NCBI RefSeq assembly: GCF_014203645.1
Contig: NZ_JACHJL010000008.1
Span: 186,001-250,000 of the forward strand
Length of the DNA: 64,000 nucleotides
From: Streptomyces zagrosensis
GTDB taxonomy: Bacteria; Actinomycetota; Actinomycetes; Streptomycetales; Streptomycetaceae
Direction: 5' to 3'
This document shows, in pieces, positions 61,601 through 64,000 of the stretch; position 1 is the first letter of the stretch, and each line of letters opens with the position of its first letter. Below the pieces are notes generated by a model. That model did no database searches, was not told where the DNA came from, and saw only the letters and a list, made by a program, of their open reading frames with translations. The position numbers and the translations under genes are program-made.

Positions 61601-62517
61601 AGATCGCAGCTGATAGTAAACCTGAACGAAAGGGCGAGCCGCCGCCTACTTACGCACGAGGTTGGCTGTCATGGAAAGTTCCCGAAGAAGCATCACGGCG
61701 CGGGCACTACTCTCGAAAATTCAGGACTCCAGGCGAGAAACAGGAAACCTACAAGGACGTGCACCAAGTGAACGAAGCTCACGCAGAGGAACACGTCACT
61801 CTTGTTTTTAAACGTCGCACCATTCCAAAAATGCACACATCAGCACCGACGTTAGAGAGCATCCATCTTAAATATCACGTCAATCGAAGCCCTTGCGCTA
61901 ATTGCGCGAACTATATAGCGGATTTCGTGGATAGCGATCTTCGCACTCAGTCAGGCCAGGTAAGCGCCCAAGTGTTCGCCAGTTCCGCTTATCATGGTGG
62001 AACGGACGTAAGCGGAGAGATCAAGCAATTCTATCCGCAAATTTTTGACTCGCTCATAGGCAAAAGAGTGCAGAATGAAGAGCAGTCACAACAAAAGAGT
62101 GCAAAGGCCAAGGCGAACCCGCCCCCTATGAAGAAGCGCTTCTCGGGCCATCCAGCCAAGGAAACGACTACGGTGCAGACGGCGAATAAGGAGAAGAAGC
62201 CCGATGACCTCCCCACTACTGAAAAGGAAGACGTTCGATCACAATGGTTCAGAATAAGAGCGGGAAAAGCCCCTAGTCATGCGGGAATTGCCATACTCCG
62301 CAAGAGAGGTATCGACATCGAAGTGCTAAATGCCGAAGAGGCGGGGATCAAGAACGCGAAAGACATGACCGAAGAGGAAAGAGAAGCTTTCACCGAAGCA
62401 GAGCTAAAGACACGGGAACGTTTCATCGCGGCAATGGAAGCGCGTAACACCACGCTAGGGAGGCGAATAGATGAAGTCGATGAGTGGTTCAAGAAAAATG
62501 GCACAGCTGAGCTTTGA
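58636..62517 (+). CDS. CIS cargo: polymorphic toxin with C-terminal deaminase-like domain
   Basis: 1293 residues. Residues 51-70 (VQRLQGAAGNAAVSRLVAQR) match the LQ-x3-GN-x-AV-x-RL motif common at the start of CIS-associated cargo. Residues 71-340 are Lys/Ala/Glu-rich and 340-560 coiled coil. Residues about 560-845 are amphipathic helices (DPIGFLGNLVKAVSAGLNLF, KKGLVGWLLGTATKAGI, SLLTPASAFVRAVKA). From about 850 the sequence switches to a toxin module with HAE (His1049, Glu1051) and SPCANC (Cys1087, Cys1090), the zinc and proton-shuttle set of cytidine/nucleic-acid deaminases, followed by GIAILRKRGIDIEVLN. Its DNA is much poorer in GC and holds TTA codons 953, 955 and 1073. No signal peptide. 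GTG start with a weak ribosome site. Confidence 0.85.
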   Translation: MKAAPDAASAPKDHARQPARPGSPEHTDHATAPAAGPARATSGRGLDRRAVQRLQGAAGNAAVSRLVAQRYKAPVKPSPSQAPGFRRVKADVGMKKQTVKQHQPATVESRSAQDAAVAPPDDKEAQGKAAQAEKMDAAKPGEFNKQAFIDAVNNAIAAQAPKNLNEADKFADSGKADQVKEQVDGKVTDGKKTSAKDIETTTKAAPDTSKAKEKKVTPMTADKPPGNPGAPSANDAVPAKQPPEVTDFSAGPQQNDKAMADAEVTEEQLAKGNEPQFDEALGEKKKAEQDAKKAGPQGRQAEEQELTDAKAGAAAAGTTAMASLTATRSEAGQKVDGGKGETKSKDEKKREEVTAKLQKVFDAAKKDVESTLEGLDKKVDDQFTQGEKAARDAFTADHKRRMKKYKDKRYSGLMGKGRWIKDKFKGLPKEGLNIFQESRKLYVSTMQGVISSVADTIGTELGKAKARIKQGRSELKAEVEKLPADLKKYGEEAAKDFEGKFEDLETKANEKSDELVQTLAQKYTQALQKIDEEIKKLQDANKGLVAKAKDAIVGAIKTIMELKNLLMGILAKAASAIGKIIKDPIGFLGNLVKAVSAGLNLFTSNIADHLKKGLVGWLLGTATKAGIEIPAKFDMKGIVQLVASMLGLTWDNLRARIVGKGVPEEAMEKVEQSVPAAGALAREGPAGAVDEIQVETGDLKTKILDDLKSYLVPTVIIAGITWIASLLTPASAFVRAVKAIIDIVTFIVNQGAQIVEFVNAVLDAVIAIAGGGSAGVPKMVEAALAASIPLLIGFLAALVGVGGLANKVKSVLRAAGRPVGRAIDRIVGVIARRGRAIWGRLQGDKKKGRPARESSQTDKRETRLKGHEQQRRESDKKPIPPKEKERALRRAAEEAQRRLSSGRPIESVPNTLKTIHRKWASKGVSSVRIIQDGPATYKIQTHGSPSHTNNEHLYLLRPIHEPISDPWTEEELRIWKDITQKTCDETMKKIAADSKPERKGEPPPTYARGWLSWKVPEEASRRGHYSRKFRTPGEKQETYKDVHQVNEAHAEEHVTLVFKRRTIPKMHTSAPTLESIHLKYHVNRSPCANCANYIADFVDSDLRTQSGQVSAQVFASSAYHGGTDVSGEIKQFYPQIFDSLIGKRVQNEEQSQQKSAKAKANPPPMKKRFSGHPAKETTTVQTANKEKKPDDLPTTEKEDVRSQWFRIRAGKAPSHAGIAILRKRGIDIEVLNAEEAGIKNAKDMTEEEREAFTEAELKTRERFIAAMEARNTTLGRRIDEVDEWFKKNGTAEL

Positions 62518-62571
62518 ACTCATCTCTTTCGCCCGACGGGGGCGTCATCGAGCAAACGATGAGAGGACATC

Positions 62572-63132
62572 TTGATAACCAAAGAGGACCTCATGCGCAC
62601 TTTCGGAGATCGTGATGTGCTGTGCATATCAGCGGCGGCAGCGGCAGACCAAATAATCGACGAAAATACGCGCTCAACGATGTACGAGTTGGGGATACCG
62701 GGCCAACTGGGAAATGCGCTCGTGGTTTCATCATCGATTCCACACGAGGGGCTTGTTACCCTGAGCGAGCACTATCCTTACGGTGGCTCACCGGTCGCTT
62801 CGCGGTCAACAGGCGACTATCTTTGGCTAGCAAGTGCCGTGGGCGGCGACGTGTGCCTCGATGGAACCACGGGCGGCGTCTTTTTCGTGAAGCCGGATTA
62901 TGAACCTCCAGTCAGCCGAATCAATACTTCTTTGGAACGTTTCGTGGAATGTATGTTCGTCATCGAGCGCGAGGTTTTGAGTGAGGAGGTCCCCAATGAC
63001 CCAGAGTCTTACGCCCGCCTCCTGAATGAGATAATAGGCCTCACAAGCGCAACCGACTCAGAAGCTTTCCCAGGCGACGCAATGTTCTGGCAACAGGTGA
63101 TCGACTCTTATCTCCAAGAATTAGCAGGTTGA
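62572..63132 (+). CDS. SUKH-like (SUKH-4 type) probable immunity protein
   Basis: 186 residues, 54 nt downstream of the toxin on the same strand and in the same low-GC DNA. MITKEDLMRTFG, YELGIPGQLGNALVV, LWLASAVGGDVCLDGTTGGV and then INTSLERFVECMFVIE follow the SUKH-4 immunity layout (GIP motif, G-x-CLD strand, N-S-L-x-x-F helix). It should bind and neutralise the deaminase in the producer. The TTG at 62572 (AGAGGA 5 nt upstream) gives the usual family start; an ATG seven codons later also has a ribosome site. Codon 184 is TTA. Confidence 0.7.
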   Translation: MITKEDLMRTFGDRDVLCISAAAAADQIIDENTRSTMYELGIPGQLGNALVVSSSIPHEGLVTLSEHYPYGGSPVASRSTGDYLWLASAVGGDVCLDGTTGGVFFVKPDYEPPVSRINTSLERFVECMFVIEREVLSEEVPNDPESYARLLNEIIGLTSATDSEAFPGDAMFWQQVIDSYLQELAG

Positions 63133-63257
63133 GCAGCCTCGTGGGGGGTAGCACCTGCGGGGACATCCTCTAGGGCGTCAAGTGCGCGCTTGAACAGCTT
63201 CCTGCAAGGGGTACGACGCGCAGCGCGGGTTGCGAAGGCGCTAACGGACTCTCCACC

Positions 63258-64000
63258 TCACCCCCGCAACAACCCCACATAAGCCCCGAACTCCGAAGCC
63301 AACGTCAGCCGCCCCAGCTTCTGGTATTCCCGCTGCACCGCATGGATCAGGTCTTCCATCCGCACCGCGCCCCCCGACTCCGCCGCCAGGTACGCCGCCG
63401 TTACCGCCACCGAGCGGATGTTGCCGCCCGCCAGCTCGAAAGCATCCGCGCAGAAGTCCAGGTCAAGGTCGCTCGCGCGGGGCAGCAACGGGCCCAGGCA
63501 GCGTTCCCATAGGACGCGGCGTTGGGTCGCGTCCGGTAGGGGAAAGTCCACCACCAGGTCCAGGCGACGGGTGAAGGCGTCGTCCAGGTTGGCCCGTAGG
63601 TTCGTGGCCAGGATGGCCAAGCCGTCGAAGGACTCCATGCGTTGGAGTAGGTAGGCGCTTTCGACGTTGGCGTAGCGGTCGTGGGCGTCCTTGACTTCCG
63701 AGCGTTTGCCGAAGATCGCGTCGGCCTCGTCGAAGAGGAGGACGCCGTTGATGCCGGCCGCCTCGGAGAAGATTTTCTCCAGGTTCTTTTCCGTCTCGCC
63801 CACGTATTTGTCGATGACCGTGGCCAGATCGACCGTGTAGAGGTCAAGGCCCAGGTCGGCCGCGATGACCTCCGCCGACATCGTCTTTCCGGTGCCGGAG
63901 TCGCCCGCGAACAGGGCCGCCACTCCGCGGCCTCGGCCGCCGCCCGGTCGCATGCCCCACTGGCCCAAGACCCGGTCGCGGTGTCGGGCGCGTGCGGTCA
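63258..64000 (-). CDS. AAA+ ATPase of the CIS (Cis15-like), 5' part beyond the window
   Basis: About 247 codons visible, with the frame open to the right edge (HRDRVLGQWGMRPG). Walker A FAGDSGTGKTMSAEV, Walker B VLLFDEADAIFGKRSEV, sensor 1 ILATNLRANLDDAFTRRLDL (with arginine finger) and a C-terminal lid (GGNIRSVAVTAAYLAAESGG) identify the AAA family found in CIS loci (Pvc15/Afp15-like), thought to support assembly, cargo loading or particle maturation. It ends 125 nt from the immunity gene stop, convergently. The missing N-terminus is upstream outside the window. Confidence 0.92.
   Translation of the reverse strand, partial: TARARHRDRVLGQWGMRPGGGRGRGVAALFAGDSGTGKTMSAEVIAADLGLDLYTVDLATVIDKYVGETEKNLEKIFSEAAGINGVLLFDEADAIFGKRSEVKDAHDRYANVESAYLLQRMESFDGLAILATNLRANLDDAFTRRLDLVVDFPLPDATQRRVLWERCLGPLLPRASDLDLDFCADAFELAGGNIRSVAVTAAYLAAESGGAVRMEDLIHAVQREYQKLGRLTLASEFGAYVGLLRG

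Noticed and set aside
45118..64000. Prophage or R-type tailocin remnant
   Set aside because: No capsid, terminase, integrase, holin or lysin; the AAA+ ATPase, LysM hub, PAAR tip and cargo with a CIS-type motif fit a contractile injection system instead.
45118..64000. Type VI secretion system
   Set aside because: No TssJLM membrane complex, ClpV or separate TssB/TssC; the single long sheath protein and gene order are those of a CIS.

Overview
The window looks like chromosome from a high-GC actinomycete, most probably Streptomyces or a close relative. Grounds: strongly G/C-ending codons almost throughout, GTG starts behind GGAGG-type ribosome sites, many TetR/LacI/MerR regulators, a resuscitation-promoting-factor-type cell-wall hydrolase behind a cyclic-di-AMP (ydaO-type) riboswitch, and a Streptomyces-type phage-tail-like contractile injection system (CIS). 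No rRNA, tRNA or CRISPR array was seen.

Layout. 1-5.6 kb: a ribose-type sugar ABC operon on the minus strand (LacI regulator, ATPase, a permease fused to its own binding protein, ribokinase running off the left edge) with a perfect palindromic operator upstream. 6-15 kb: a small monooxygenase, a secreted GH18-type hydrolase, a TAXI binding protein, an M20 peptidase, a two-component system, an MHS-type transporter, and a divergent TetR/VOC pair with two operator-like repeats. 15-30 kb: a DUF1266 protein, the Rpf-LysM-M23 wall hydrolase with its riboswitch, an epoxide-hydrolase-like enzyme with a TetR gene (near-identical operators before both), a Mut7-C RNase-like protein, a secreted X-Pro dipeptidyl-peptidase-like enzyme, a PPM-type methyltransferase, a SulP transporter, a TetR regulator, an AtzE/AtzG-like amidase pair and a metallo-beta-lactamase-fold hydrolase. 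30-45 kb: a receptor-type Ser/Thr kinase and FHA protein, an AAC(3)-family acetyltransferase, TerD, a CGNR regulator opposite a SufS-like desulfurase, a degenerate IS630-type element enclosing an NTF2-like gene, a DUF3048 lipoprotein, a STAS protein, a methyltransferase and a MerR regulator.

45.1-64 kb: the CIS locus. Read along the minus strand it encodes an AAA+ ATPase (cut by the right edge), sheath, inner tube, two small assembly-type proteins, a 704-residue disordered protein, a second tube protein, a LysM tube-initiator/hub protein, a VgrG-like spike, a PAAR tip, gp25, baseplate J, tail protein I, and finally a zinc-ribbon membrane protein with an outer beta domain. On the opposite strand, between the sheath and ATPase genes, lies a 1293-residue effector. 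Its N-terminus carries an LQ-x3-GN-type motif and its centre is long and helical. Its C-terminus, in DNA of much lower GC, carries deaminase-type HAE and PCxxC motifs. A SUKH-like presumed immunity gene follows directly. The tip of the effector and the immunity gene look like a recently acquired toxin/immunity cassette grafted onto a resident CIS cargo scaffold. Its TTA codons suggest developmental (bldA) control. This is the most interesting part of the window.
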